The notes: generated from the sequence alone by a model not told the origin. DNA of 7,083 nt from JAIBBG01 sp040381475 (GCA_040381475.1 JBEIHH010000123.1:1-7083), one strand, 5' to 3'; positions 1 to 6,946 are shown, counted from the first letter of the stretch. Numbers and translations: made by a program.

Positions 1-1
1 A

Positions 2-88
2 GAACTATTGTTCTCTGAAACGAACCCACTCGGAATAGAAGAAATTAACCTCGATCAGCACACTTTCGATTTATTTCAGTCCGCATAA
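2..88 (+). CDS. Possible 3' end of a convergent plus-strand gene (partial)
   Basis: A plus-strand frame is open from the left edge to a TAA at 86-88 and encodes 28 residues, ending in HTFDLFQSA. The composition is protein-like: acidic, with alternating hydrophobic residues. The other two plus frames carry early stops (TGA at 16-18 and TAG at 36-38). If real, this is the C-terminus of a gene that begins outside the window and overlaps the 3' end of the minus-strand transporter gene by 13 bases (76-88). That would be a tail-to-tail arrangement closing the operon. An open stretch this short can occur by chance, and the product family cannot be recognised from 28 residues. Confidence is therefore limited. 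Confidence 0.4.
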   Translation, partial: ELLFSETNPLGIEEINLDQHTFDLFQSA

Positions 89-987
89 CGCTCATCACTC
101 TTACTGACGAGATAAACACCCGTGAATATGAGCAACGTGCAAAAAACTTTGGCCCAGGTAATATCACCTGTGAAGTCGCGCCCAATCAAGGTGGAGAAAA
201 TGAATGCAAACACTCCGGCAAGCATTGGTTGAAAATAGATGTACATACTCGCAACAGTGGGAGAAAGATGATGCACGCCAATCATGTTGAACAGATAAGT
301 AAGAAAGGTAGTTCCCACAATAACATATCCTATAGCAAACCATTGCCATTGATCCAATCCACTCCATTCAATACAATAAAGTCCCGTTCCTCCGAATGGC
401 AAAACGAGCAAAATGCCTATCAGAAATACCCATGCAGTGATATTGAGGGGATGATATTTACGCATCAAGGGTTTGATAAGCACAAGATATACTGCCCAGG
501 ATGTGCTGTTGATCAGAATGAAGATATCACCTTTAACAGAACTCAACCTCGAGTCGTCAAAACTGCTTAGCCACAACAAAGTAATAGCGCCTGCAGCACC
601 ACAGGCAACTCCCAACGCCTTGACCAAGGTAATGCGCTGCGATAGCACCACAGCACTGATCACCATGACGATGATCGGATTACTGGTCATGATGATACTC
701 GCATTTACAGGCGATGTAAGCGAAAGACCATTGAAAAAAAGCAGTTGATTCGTCGCCACTCCGGTTATAGCACAGACGAGAAAGCGCCACCAGTCTTCAC
801 GTGCAGGTATAGAAATTTTCCTGAAAGCAACAAGCCAGAATAAAAGACATGCACCCATGACTCGCAGCGCTATGAAACTATTGGGATCAATTGGGTCCGG
901 CATGACAGACTTGGCAATGATGTAATTTGCCCCGTAAATCAAAGCCGCACTACCCAATGCTGCGTGCGCGAGTGCGTGTTTATTCAT
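76..987 (-). CDS. EamA/DMT-family inner-membrane transporter (RhaT/YdcZ-like permease)
   Basis: This gene encodes a 303-residue polytopic membrane protein with the usual length and layout of drug/metabolite transporter superfamily permeases. It has two tandem EamA repeats (about residues 9-140 and 152-296) and roughly ten hydrophobic helices. Family hallmarks are visible. Repeat one has the early conserved glycine/asparagine segment (YGANYIIAK, 18-26) and an NASIIMTSNPIIV stretch (95-107). Repeat two has the equivalent SPTVASMYIYFQPMLAG (242-258), where helices 4 and 9 normally line the substrate path. Members export amino acids, nucleosides or other small metabolites in exchange for protons. 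The substrate here cannot be predicted. The ATG overlaps the stop of the upstream gene by 4 bases (ATGA at 987-984), so it is probably translated by coupling as the last gene of the operon. No strong Shine-Dalgarno sequence is visible. Confidence 0.93.
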   Translation of the reverse strand: MNKHALAHAALGSAALIYGANYIIAKSVMPDPIDPNSFIALRVMGACLLFWLVAFRKISIPAREDWWRFLVCAITGVATNQLLFFNGLSLTSPVNASIIMTSNPIIVMVISAVVLSQRITLVKALGVACGAAGAITLLWLSSFDDSRLSSVKGDIFILINSTSWAVYLVLIKPLMRKYHPLNITAWVFLIGILLVLPFGGTGLYCIEWSGLDQWQWFAIGYVIVGTTFLTYLFNMIGVHHLSPTVASMYIYFQPMLAGVFAFIFSTLIGRDFTGDITWAKVFCTLLIFTGVYLVSKSDERYAD

Positions 988-1337
988 TTCAAACTGGCCC
1001 TGGCAGCTGCTACAACTTTCGCAGTATTGCCAATAAATATTTTGCCGTCGTTGATCATCACCGGTCGTTTGAGGAATGTGTATTCCTGCAAAATATACTT
1101 CCGGTAATCTTTTTCTGTCAGCTTCTTTTCATTCAAGCCCAGCGCCCGATACTTCAGAGCAACACGACTGAACAATGCCTCAAAGCTCCCTGCGAGTTCT
1201 TTCATTTCATCAATCTGCTCAGGTGTTATAGGTTCAGTTTTAATTTCCTGCATCTGAAATTTCGCAATGCCTTTCCCCCACTCTTTTATGATTCGTTGGT
1301 TGGTTGAGCATGAAGCCAAGTGATAGATCTTTTTCAT
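984..1337 (-). CDS. ArsC/Spx/YffB-like thioredoxin-fold protein (arsenate reductase family)
   Basis: This 117-residue protein has the length and pattern of the ArsC family: an N-terminal strand followed by a nucleophile cysteine (HLASCSTNQR, Cys10), and a central LFSRVALKYRALGL segment (55-68) matching the region of E. coli ArsC Arg60. Next comes an acidic helix ending in LKRPVMI (89-95), matching the Arg94 'RP' cis-proline segment of the thioredoxin fold. There is a single cysteine and no CXXC, so it is not a canonical redox-sensing Spx. The third ArsC arginine (Arg107 region) is not evident in the C-terminal IGNTAKVV segment. Arsenate reduction is therefore uncertain, and a YffB-like glutathione/thiol role is equally possible. 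No arsenic resistance genes (arsB, acr3, arsR) are nearby, which also argues against dedicated arsenic detoxification. Both ends overlap neighbours by 4 bases (ATGA at 1337-1334 and 987-984). Confidence 0.85.
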   Translation of the reverse strand: MKKIYHLASCSTNQRIIKEWGKGIAKFQMQEIKTEPITPEQIDEMKELAGSFEALFSRVALKYRALGLNEKKLTEKDYRKYILQEYTFLKRPVMINDGKIFIGNTAKVVAAARASLK

Positions 1338-1969
1338 ATTGATTTGTTTCCGAGATAACCATGAATAACGCCAATCAGTTCATTCAATCCATCGCGGTAA
1401 TGATCATTGTTGTCGACCACAAGATTGCAATCACTTACATAGGGCTCCAAAAACTTTTCTTCCGCAGGCCTCACATGGGATCGCCACTGATAGTTTATCA
1501 GTTCTTCCGGATAACCGCGCTCACTCAAATCGCGCTTTAATCTCCTCTTGAATCGTTCTTCATGGTGAACATCAATATAGACTTTGTAATCGAGCTGTTC
1601 CATCATTTCAAGGTAGTGAAAAACGAAAAGCCCCTCCATGATAATCACAGGCGCAGGATGAACAATCACAATTTGTGGCTTCCAGGCAGGGTTGTTGAAA
1701 TTGTATTCCAGTTTTTCAATGGGTTTACCTTCAACCAGTGACATCATATCATCATAAAAATGATGTCTGTTGATGGAGGTTGGTAAATCATAATTTTCTA
1801 TACCCTTGCCATCTTTCTCCTGCTTTTCTTTCGGATAATAATAATTGTCCTGTGACACAAGTGCAACCTGATCCGCTTTGAAATGATTCATCAATTCTTT
1901 GAGGAAACTTGTTTTGCCCGAGCCACTTCCTCCTGCTATACCAATAAGATATACATTCCTGTGTTTCAC
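1334..1969 (-). CDS. udk: Uridine kinase (uridine/cytidine kinase)
   Basis: The product phosphorylates uridine and cytidine to UMP and CMP with a nucleoside triphosphate, in cytosolic pyrimidine salvage. At 211 residues it is full length for bacterial Udk. Visible motifs, in order, are a P-loop (GGSGSGKT, 13-20), the nucleoside-site QDNYYY (40-45), NYDLPTS (59-65) that contacts the base and ribose, and a strand ending VIIMEGLFVF (108-117) with the conserved Glu-Gly. The lid RRLKRDLSERG (142-152) and the VRPAEEKFLEP segment (166-176) near the C-terminus follow. The start is GTG at 1969-1967, overlapping the TGA of the VWA gene as GTGA. The conserved N-terminal strand begins within a few residues, so this start fits well. 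It lies in mid-operon with 4-base overlaps on both sides, and expression probably depends on coupling to the upstream gene. Confidence 0.96.
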   Translation of the reverse strand: MKHRNVYLIGIAGGSGSGKTSFLKELMNHFKADQVALVSQDNYYYPKEKQEKDGKGIENYDLPTSINRHHFYDDMMSLVEGKPIEKLEYNFNNPAWKPQIVIVHPAPVIIMEGLFVFHYLEMMEQLDYKVYIDVHHEERFKRRLKRDLSERGYPEELINYQWRSHVRPAEEKFLEPYVSDCNLVVDNNDHYRDGLNELIGVIHGYLGNKSI

Positions 1970-3303
1970 TTTGCCGACCTGATTTTCATTTCTTCAATAA
2001 GCACACCCAGATCGTTTTCATCATCAATTGCGAGAAATGATCCACCACCCGTATTGCTTATCTCAGTAAGTTTTGTTGCGGCAAAGGAAACGCATTGAAT
2101 GCCAACCACACTCGTTGTGACTCTCTTTTTTGCACTTCTGCCCACAAGTTTTTCAATTTCAACCTGATCAGCCGGCTGAAACACTCCATCAGTAATCACG
2201 ATCAATTGGTTATTCCCTTCCTTCAGATACGATTTTTTAATCAAGCTATATGATGTCTTAAAGCCCTTGGCGCCGGAAGTTGATCCTCCCGCTTTCAACT
2301 CCTTCACTATTGCAGCGATGGTTGACTTCTCGCTGCCTGTGATGGATGGCAGCACTACCGCGGCGCTCGTAGCATAGGTAACCAGTGCGATGCGATCTCC
2401 GGGTCGAAGAACATCAGTCAATCGCAACAACGATTTTTTCATGAGTTCGAGCTTGTCGCGCTCCGACATACTGGATGAAACATCCAGGAGAAAAACGAAA
2501 TTGCTGGGTTTGTAAAGATTCTCCGGCAAAGCTTTATTGACAGCGACCGAGCTGTCTGCAGCAACAGGACTCACAGATATAACCGGCCTTTCTGCTTCGG
2601 GCTTCTTCACCGCTTCAGGCAATCTTTCCAGCTCAATTCTGAAATAAGATTTCCGGTGGTTTATGTACGAGCTTACACCCGAAGGGCGGTACCCAGCAGC
2701 GGAAGCATCGATCCGATAATAACTGATGGGAATCGATTGTGTAACCTTTCCCGAATCTCCTGCGCGCAATTTCATCCGATCACTCCCATCTTCCGTGATC
2801 TTCACCTCCGCACCTGCGATCGGTTCAAAAGTTTTTGCATCAACAACTTCCACCAGGAACATGTTGTCGGTGCAACACTCAGCCGCAAGCCGATTAAAAT
2901 CCGGACAGGGAATGTTGTCTTCGGGATTCTTAACATCTACCGTTGCACGCACCGGAAGAATAACCGGCTCATTCATGTTCGCAAAATAGAGCGATACATT
3001 TTCCTTGTACTCTCCGCGTGCTCTTGGCTTGAACTTCACGCGCATCGTAATTGAACTGTCGGGCATCAGTGTTTTTGAAGTGAACAACACTTCGTATTCA
3101 TGACTGAAAGTATGCCGGAGGAAAAAGTCCTTTTTACCTGATTCATTCTTGATGTTCACATCAATAACCCAATCCGTGTTTGGCGACGTCGTGCCATAAT
3201 TTAAAGCCTTAGGGCTCAAACTTACTTGCGCAACAGCGGCCATCGGAAGCAACGCAACAATTGCCGCGAAAAAAAAATTGGAGTATGATTTGTGATTGGT
3301 CAT
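1966..3303 (-). CDS. Exported protein with Ig-like, Cna-B/regulatory-like and von Willebrand A domains
   Basis: This 445-residue protein is probably periplasmic or surface exposed. It has a signal peptide (1-25, MTNHKSYSN, a hydrophobic core, AVAQ cleavage site). A beta-rich Ig-like domain resembling DUF1573/Hydin-type modules follows (about 28-125, with VSLSPKALNYG and VKFKPRARGEY). Then comes a Cna-B or carboxypeptidase-regulatory-like domain (about 147-228, VVDAKTFEPIAGAEVKI, ASAAGYRP), a proline-rich linker, and a VWA domain (about 268-440). The VWA metal site appears intact: DVSSS (274-278), Thr342 in GGSTSG, and Asp372 in ITDG. A Cys133/Cys143/Cys144 cluster precedes the second domain. 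VWA domains of this kind bind partner proteins through Mg2+. The partner is unknown. An ATG 96 bases further upstream is in frame, but it would overlap the GH3 gene and place hydrophilic residues ahead of the signal peptide, so 3303 is preferred. The GH3 stop lies 10 bases upstream. Confidence 0.85.
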   Translation of the reverse strand: MTNHKSYSNFFFAAIVALLPMAAVAQVSLSPKALNYGTTSPNTDWVIDVNIKNESGKKDFFLRHTFSHEYEVLFTSKTLMPDSSITMRVKFKPRARGEYKENVSLYFANMNEPVILPVRATVDVKNPEDNIPCPDFNRLAAECCTDNMFLVEVVDAKTFEPIAGAEVKITEDGSDRMKLRAGDSGKVTQSIPISYYRIDASAAGYRPSGVSSYINHRKSYFRIELERLPEAVKKPEAERPVISVSPVAADSSVAVNKALPENLYKPSNFVFLLDVSSSMSERDKLELMKKSLLRLTDVLRPGDRIALVTYATSAAVVLPSITGSEKSTIAAIVKELKAGGSTSGAKGFKTSYSLIKKSYLKEGNNQLIVITDGVFQPADQVEIEKLVGRSAKKRVTTSVVGIQCVSFAATKLTEISNTGGGSFLAIDDENDLGVLIEEMKIRSAK

Positions 3304-3312
3304 ATGTATCAC

Positions 3313-3325
3313 TTCACGCAGTGAA
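3313..3325 (-). other. Small hairpin at the GH3/VWA gene junction
   Basis: The minus strand reads TTCACTGCGTGAA here, a perfect 5-bp stem with a 3-base loop. It spans the last GH3 codons and its TGA stop (3316-3314) and lies 9 bases upstream of the preferred VWA start at 3303. It has no following U-tract, so it is not a terminator. It could influence re-initiation at the VWA start, but a stem this short may be chance. Confidence 0.25.
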
Positions 3326-4813
3326 CCGCGACAAATGATCGGCAATTTTTCTATCATTTGCCAAACGCGGGACCTTGTTCTGTCCACCAAGTTTCCCAAC
3401 TGATTTCATGTAATCATTGAAAGCACCGGCTCTCAGAAAAGTCATCACCGCAGGTTGCAGCACGTTTCCTTTTATAAGATCTCTATAGTAAACATTCTGT
3501 TCCTGCATTTTATTGTCGATGATTGCTGCAAAAGCCCTGCTATCTGAAGGAATGTGCTCGCACTCGATCAACCATTCATGGTATGGCAAACCGGAAGAAG
3601 GCGCAACCACCGGGGCGACATGGAATTCGTTCACCTCAGCGCGGCAAACTTTGCACGCTTCAATCATGGCTGATTCAACTTCTTCCGCAATGACGTGTTC
3701 ACCAAATGCGCTGGTAAAATGTTTGATACGACCGGTCACTTTGATTCGTGGAGGTTCAAGCGAAACAAACTTCACCGTATCGCCGATGTTGTAGCCCCAA
3801 AGTCCCGCATTGCTTGAAAGTATCAAAGCATAGTTGACACCGATCTTTACTTCGCCTAAAGAAAGTCGTTGCGGGTTTTCATTGAAGTACTCTTCAGCAG
3901 GAATAAATTCAAAGTAAATGCCCGAATTCGTATTCAGGAGCAAACCTTCGTTTACCTGTGAATCCTGAAATGCAATGAATCCTTCACTGGCCGGATACAA
4001 TTCTATCGACGGAATGTCCGCTCCAATCAGTTGTCTGAACTTCGCCCGGTATGGCTCGAAGTTCACTCCTCCAAAAACGAAAAGCCTAAAGTCAGGGAAT
4101 ACTTCGCTGATGGTTGCTTTCCCTGATTTCTTCAAGAGTATTTCAAAATACATCTGCACCCAATTGGGAATACCGCTGATCAGTGACATGTTTTCTTGCA
4201 GCGTTTCGTTTGCAATTTGGTTCACCTTCGTTTCCCAATCTTCAATGCAGTTGGTCTCGTATGAAGGCATCCTGTTTTTTTGCAGATATGCAGGAACATG
4301 ATTCGCAACAATACCTGAAAGGCGTCCATAAGGAATACCCGACGGCAATTGATCAAGCTTCGGACTTCCTTGCAAAAAAATCATTTTTCCGTCCACAAAT
4401 CCTGCTTTACCAGTTTCGGCTATGTATGAAAGCAAAGCATTGCGTGCAGAGCCAATATGGTTTGGCAAAGATTCCTTTGTGAGTGGAATGTACTTGGTAC
4501 CACTAGTTGTTCCGCTTGTTTTGCAGAAATACATAGGCAAACCGGGCCACAACACATTCTTTTCTCCTTCCTTCCAGCGATCAATATAATTGGTCAGTAA
4601 TTCATAATCACGAACCGGAACAGCATTGGAAAAATCTTTCGCACTTGAAATGTCACTGAAATGATGATCAACTCCGAATGCAGTTTTTGATGCACTTCCC
4701 ACCAGCGCATGCAAAGTCTTGACCTGGTTTTCAACAGCACGTTTAGCATCCCGTTGCAATTGCGACGCAACCATGCGGGCGTATAGTCTGCTTCCCCAGG
4801 ACTTCAGTGACAT
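3314..4813 (-). CDS. GH3 auxin-responsive promoter family protein (acyl-adenylating / amido synthetase-like)
   Basis: This 499-residue member of the GH3 branch of the ANL adenylate-forming superfamily is the usual size for bacterial homologues. All three nucleotide-binding motifs are visible: the P-loop-like KTSGTTSGTKYIP (98-110), YPASEGFIAF (273-282), and GLWGYNIGDTVKF (337-349). The GRIKHFTSAFGEHV segment (361-374) that links to the mobile C-terminal lobe follows. Plant GH3 enzymes use ATP to activate a carboxylic acid such as jasmonate or indole acetate and join it to an amino acid. Substrates of bacterial relatives are largely undefined, so an acid-amino acid ligase activity is inferred, not shown. 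There is no signal peptide, so it should be cytosolic. It starts with ATG 10 bases after the stop of the T9SS cargo gene. A purine-rich GAAGAGGG abuts the start codon, too close for an ideal ribosome binding site. The gene ends 10 bases before the VWA gene. Confidence 0.93.
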   Translation of the reverse strand: MSLKSWGSRLYARMVASQLQRDAKRAVENQVKTLHALVGSASKTAFGVDHHFSDISSAKDFSNAVPVRDYELLTNYIDRWKEGEKNVLWPGLPMYFCKTSGTTSGTKYIPLTKESLPNHIGSARNALLSYIAETGKAGFVDGKMIFLQGSPKLDQLPSGIPYGRLSGIVANHVPAYLQKNRMPSYETNCIEDWETKVNQIANETLQENMSLISGIPNWVQMYFEILLKKSGKATISEVFPDFRLFVFGGVNFEPYRAKFRQLIGADIPSIELYPASEGFIAFQDSQVNEGLLLNTNSGIYFEFIPAEEYFNENPQRLSLGEVKIGVNYALILSSNAGLWGYNIGDTVKFVSLEPPRIKVTGRIKHFTSAFGEHVIAEEVESAMIEACKVCRAEVNEFHVAPVVAPSSGLPYHEWLIECEHIPSDSRAFAAIIDNKMQEQNVYYRDLIKGNVLQPAVMTFLRAGAFNDYMKSVGKLGGQNKVPRLANDRKIADHLSRFTA

Positions 4814-4823
4814 CCCTCTTCAA

Positions 4824-6698
4824 TTATTGTTTGATAAACTTGCCCGTTGCTCTGCGGTGATCGTTGCGAACAATAAACTGGTAGATACCGGCTGACAAGT
4901 GCGAAAGATCGAGTTCGTATATGTCCGATGACAACCTCGGCAACGATTCTGTCATCACCACACTACCACCCTGATCGATCACATCCAATATCATCATTTC
5001 ATTTCTGAAAGAAGACAGATTGATGTTGACTTTATTTTCAGCAGGAATCGGGTATACCGAAATTTCGTTCACTTCATCAACTTGTTCAGCGGTTCCATCA
5101 AAAAATCCGAAGTTCATTCGAACCATGGGCAGTCGATCGACGTAGAACCAATCAGCCGGGAAATACCGCACAAAACTTGTTTGCTCATATGCATTACCAG
5201 CCATGGCGCAAACAAAATTATCGATGCCCTCCATGCTTCCAACCGCAACAAAATAAGCTGTTCCGGATTCAACTTCTATGGGAGTATCAAACACAAGATT
5301 CGTCAAAATCTGATCCGCATATCCATTGAACATGTCAGAAGTCAGAGCAACAGACTGTGTGGTTCCGAGTAAATTCACATCAATGCTTTGGGAAATATCT
5401 ATGCTGTACAATGCGCCGTAAATATTGGCCGGTGTACTTGATCCAAGGCCCACTGCCACCGAAATGGAGTGGCAAGTCTGGTTATCCGCTGTAACCAAAA
5501 AGACATTGCCTATTTCGTATTGAGTATCGGCATACTCGGGCAATCCTAAATACACTGCAGTTGTGAATAGTGCATCACGCGCATATTGCACTTCATCAAT
5601 AAAAAATATGGATGTGTCCCTGTTGTTTTGTTCAAACTCCTCTGACTGATTTTGATTGGGCTCAAACAAGATGCGATAAGATCCTGCTTCGCCAGGCATC
5701 TGAAAAGTACCTGCCCGAATCTCACTGCTCGCACCCGCAAACAGGATGATGCCCTCATCACTTTCACCGGAGTGCAAGGTGTTGGCTCCGTCGAGACTCT
5801 GAACGTCGACATGCAATCTGCAATCACTTTGCGGCTGTGCTCCTACATTGTCGCACGTTGAAGAAAACTTCAACAAGGGAGCCATCGATTCGGGATACCT
5901 GGTGTATTCCATGAATTCAAATCCGGTGGGATGCGCAGGATCATACAAGTCAAAATCACCATACGTACTGTTGCGCAAAGCCAGGTCATTTGCATAAGTT
6001 TCAACAATGCAGATGTCGTCGAGTTGCCAGAAATAATAAAAACCATTGAAAACAAATCTTATCTGAACGTTTGAATATCCGCCCGCGAAAGCTGAAATCT
6101 GGATGTACTGCTGATCGTCAGAATTGGTTGTGGACGGGTTGGCCGGATTGAAGAATACCGTGTACCAGCTGATACCATCAGGTGTAACCTCCACTGACAT
6201 ATCGCCGGTGAATCTTTTGAGGTATTGATTAAAAACCAGCGCCACGTTGGGATGAGCGCTGAGGTCAATGACAGGAGATGTGAGCGTCGCAAAATGGGGC
6301 GCCGGAGCGGGTCCGGTACCATAGTTCTCCGCACTGCAGGGATTGGAAGGATTGTCCCACCAATTGCTGTCGAAGATTACGAAACCATTGGTGGCAGTTG
6401 GGCTCATGATAGGATCATCGCCAAAACCAGGCAAAGCACAGGAACCTCTTGAACCGACTTCAACATTCGGATCGGTTGAAGGTCCCCGATATTCCCAGGC
6501 AGCAATACCATTGGCTTCTGTATTCTGCCATCCGGTTAAACCGTCGGAAAAATCTTCCTGCCAGATGACGTCCCGGTTTTCCATTGTCGGGGTATCGCGG
6601 TGAAACAAGTTGTACGCGCCAGGGGCAGGCGGAACAAAAGTCTGCGCTCCCAGGATCAGAGTACAGCACATGTAAGAAATCAGATAAAAGTATTTCAT
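4824..6698 (-). CDS. Secreted multi-domain protein with C-terminal T9SS type A sorting domain
   Basis: This 624-residue exported protein was probably moved across the inner membrane by Sec and across the outer membrane by type IX secretion. A signal peptide is visible at 1-18 (hydrophobic core, LGA before Gln19). Residues about 44-232 resemble a MAM/jelly-roll-like beta domain: it opens with WQEDFSDGLTGWQN and closes with FYYFWQLDDICIVE. A second beta module (about 275-370) looks like a CARDB/Ig-like repeat (GEAGSYRILFEPNQNQSEEFEQNN). A third beta-rich region (about 378-530) is unrecognised. The last about 80 residues form the sorting domain: EISVYPIPAENKVNI (545-559), LSAGIYQFIV (601-610), GKFIKQ at the end. 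No protease or glycosidase active site was recognised, so adhesion or ligand binding is the best guess. An in-frame ATG 57 bases upstream would bury the signal peptide behind 19 residues, so the ATG at 6698 is chosen. No good Shine-Dalgarno precedes it. Confidence 0.9.
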   Translation of the reverse strand: MKYFYLISYMCCTLILGAQTFVPPAPGAYNLFHRDTPTMENRDVIWQEDFSDGLTGWQNTEANGIAAWEYRGPSTDPNVEVGSRGSCALPGFGDDPIMSPTATNGFVIFDSNWWDNPSNPCSAENYGTGPAPAPHFATLTSPVIDLSAHPNVALVFNQYLKRFTGDMSVEVTPDGISWYTVFFNPANPSTTNSDDQQYIQISAFAGGYSNVQIRFVFNGFYYFWQLDDICIVETYANDLALRNSTYGDFDLYDPAHPTGFEFMEYTRYPESMAPLLKFSSTCDNVGAQPQSDCRLHVDVQSLDGANTLHSGESDEGIILFAGASSEIRAGTFQMPGEAGSYRILFEPNQNQSEEFEQNNRDTSIFFIDEVQYARDALFTTAVYLGLPEYADTQYEIGNVFLVTADNQTCHSISVAVGLGSSTPANIYGALYSIDISQSIDVNLLGTTQSVALTSDMFNGYADQILTNLVFDTPIEVESGTAYFVAVGSMEGIDNFVCAMAGNAYEQTSFVRYFPADWFYVDRLPMVRMNFGFFDGTAEQVDEVNEISVYPIPAENKVNINLSSFRNEMMILDVIDQGGSVVMTESLPRLSSDIYELDLSHLSAGIYQFIVRNDHRRATGKFIKQ

Positions 6699-6730
6699 GG
6701 TATCTTTAGAATTCGAGGCACAAGTTAACC

Positions 6731-6739
6731 CAAAATATA
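6731..6739 (-). promoter_or_regulatory. Weak candidate -7 element of the operon promoter
   Basis: On the minus strand TATATTTTG occurs 33 bases upstream of the T9SS cargo start. It resembles the Bacteroidota -7 consensus TAnnTTTG, but with one extra base in the spacer. No clear TTTG (-33 element) is seen 19-21 bases further upstream. If used, it would give a 5' leader of roughly 25-30 bases. The match is imperfect and the assignment tentative. Confidence 0.25.
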
Positions 6740-6755
6740 AAGTCGGAATAGTCAT

Positions 6756-6859
6756 GAAGTGCTCTAAACCAGATTTTCTAAGAGAAACTTACAATGATCT
6801 GCTGCTTGAATAACCTCAATTTAGGGTACTTCCAAAAACCTGTTTTATGAAGCGCGATA
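6756..6859. other. Gene-free upstream stretch
   Basis: This is AT-rich sequence between the operon start and the long palindrome. Neither strand has a frame of plausible coding quality. The minus strand contains AAAACAGGTTTT, a minor self-complementary run (about 6836-6847) without a proper terminator layout. Nothing else was recognised. Confidence 0.4.
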
Positions 6860-6946
6860 GTTCATTTCGTCGAAGACGAGGAAAATCGAAATTGCATAGC
6901 CTAAGCCATGGAACTGAGATTTGACGAAGTATTCGTAGAAATGAAC
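6860..6946 (-). repeat. 87-base imperfect palindrome / long hairpin (REP- or MITE-like, or structured RNA)
   Basis: The outer arms GTTCATTTC (6860-6868) and GAAATGAAC (6938-6946) are perfectly complementary, and pairing continues inward. Read as minus-strand RNA: 9 bp, a 2x2 internal loop, 6 of 7 bp (CGAAUAC with GUCUUCG), a 6x5 internal loop, 5 bp (AAAUC with GAUUU), a 2x2 loop, then AGUU with AAUU (one G-U), a C-C mismatch, and a 6-bp CCAUGGC/GCUAUG-type stem (one G-U) closed by a UUAG loop. About 30 pairs form in 87 bases. The G-U pairs exist only in minus-strand RNA; in plus-strand RNA they would be A-C mismatches. That suggests the folding strand is the one co-oriented with the operon. 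It sits about 160 bases upstream of the first gene. No transposase gene is present in the window. Confidence 0.6.

Noticed and set aside
1..14. AGAAC-TATT-GTTCT hairpin as operon terminator
   Set aside because: The stem is only 5 bp and AT-rich, it lies at the window edge with no visible U-tract on the minus strand, and it would lie inside the possible convergent coding frame.
984..1337. Spx-type global regulator
   Set aside because: It has a single cysteine (CSTN), not the CXXC of canonical Spx, and its arginine pattern fits ArsC/YffB better.
3304..3399. Upstream start of the VWA gene at 3399, overlapping GH3 by 86 bases
   Set aside because: The extra 32 residues are charged and precede a good signal peptide. 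The ATG at 3303 gives a normal exported protein and a 10-base gap.
5082..6669. Several short frames on both strands inside the T9SS cargo gene (for example 5546-5827, 6059-6334, 6225-6452)
   Set aside because: They lie wholly within a well-supported coding region, have skewed compositions rich in Arg, Ser and Cys, and match no family.
6699..6755. Upstream start of the T9SS cargo at 6755
   Set aside because: It would add 19 residues ahead of a clear signal peptide beginning MKYFYLISY, and it spans the candidate promoter element.
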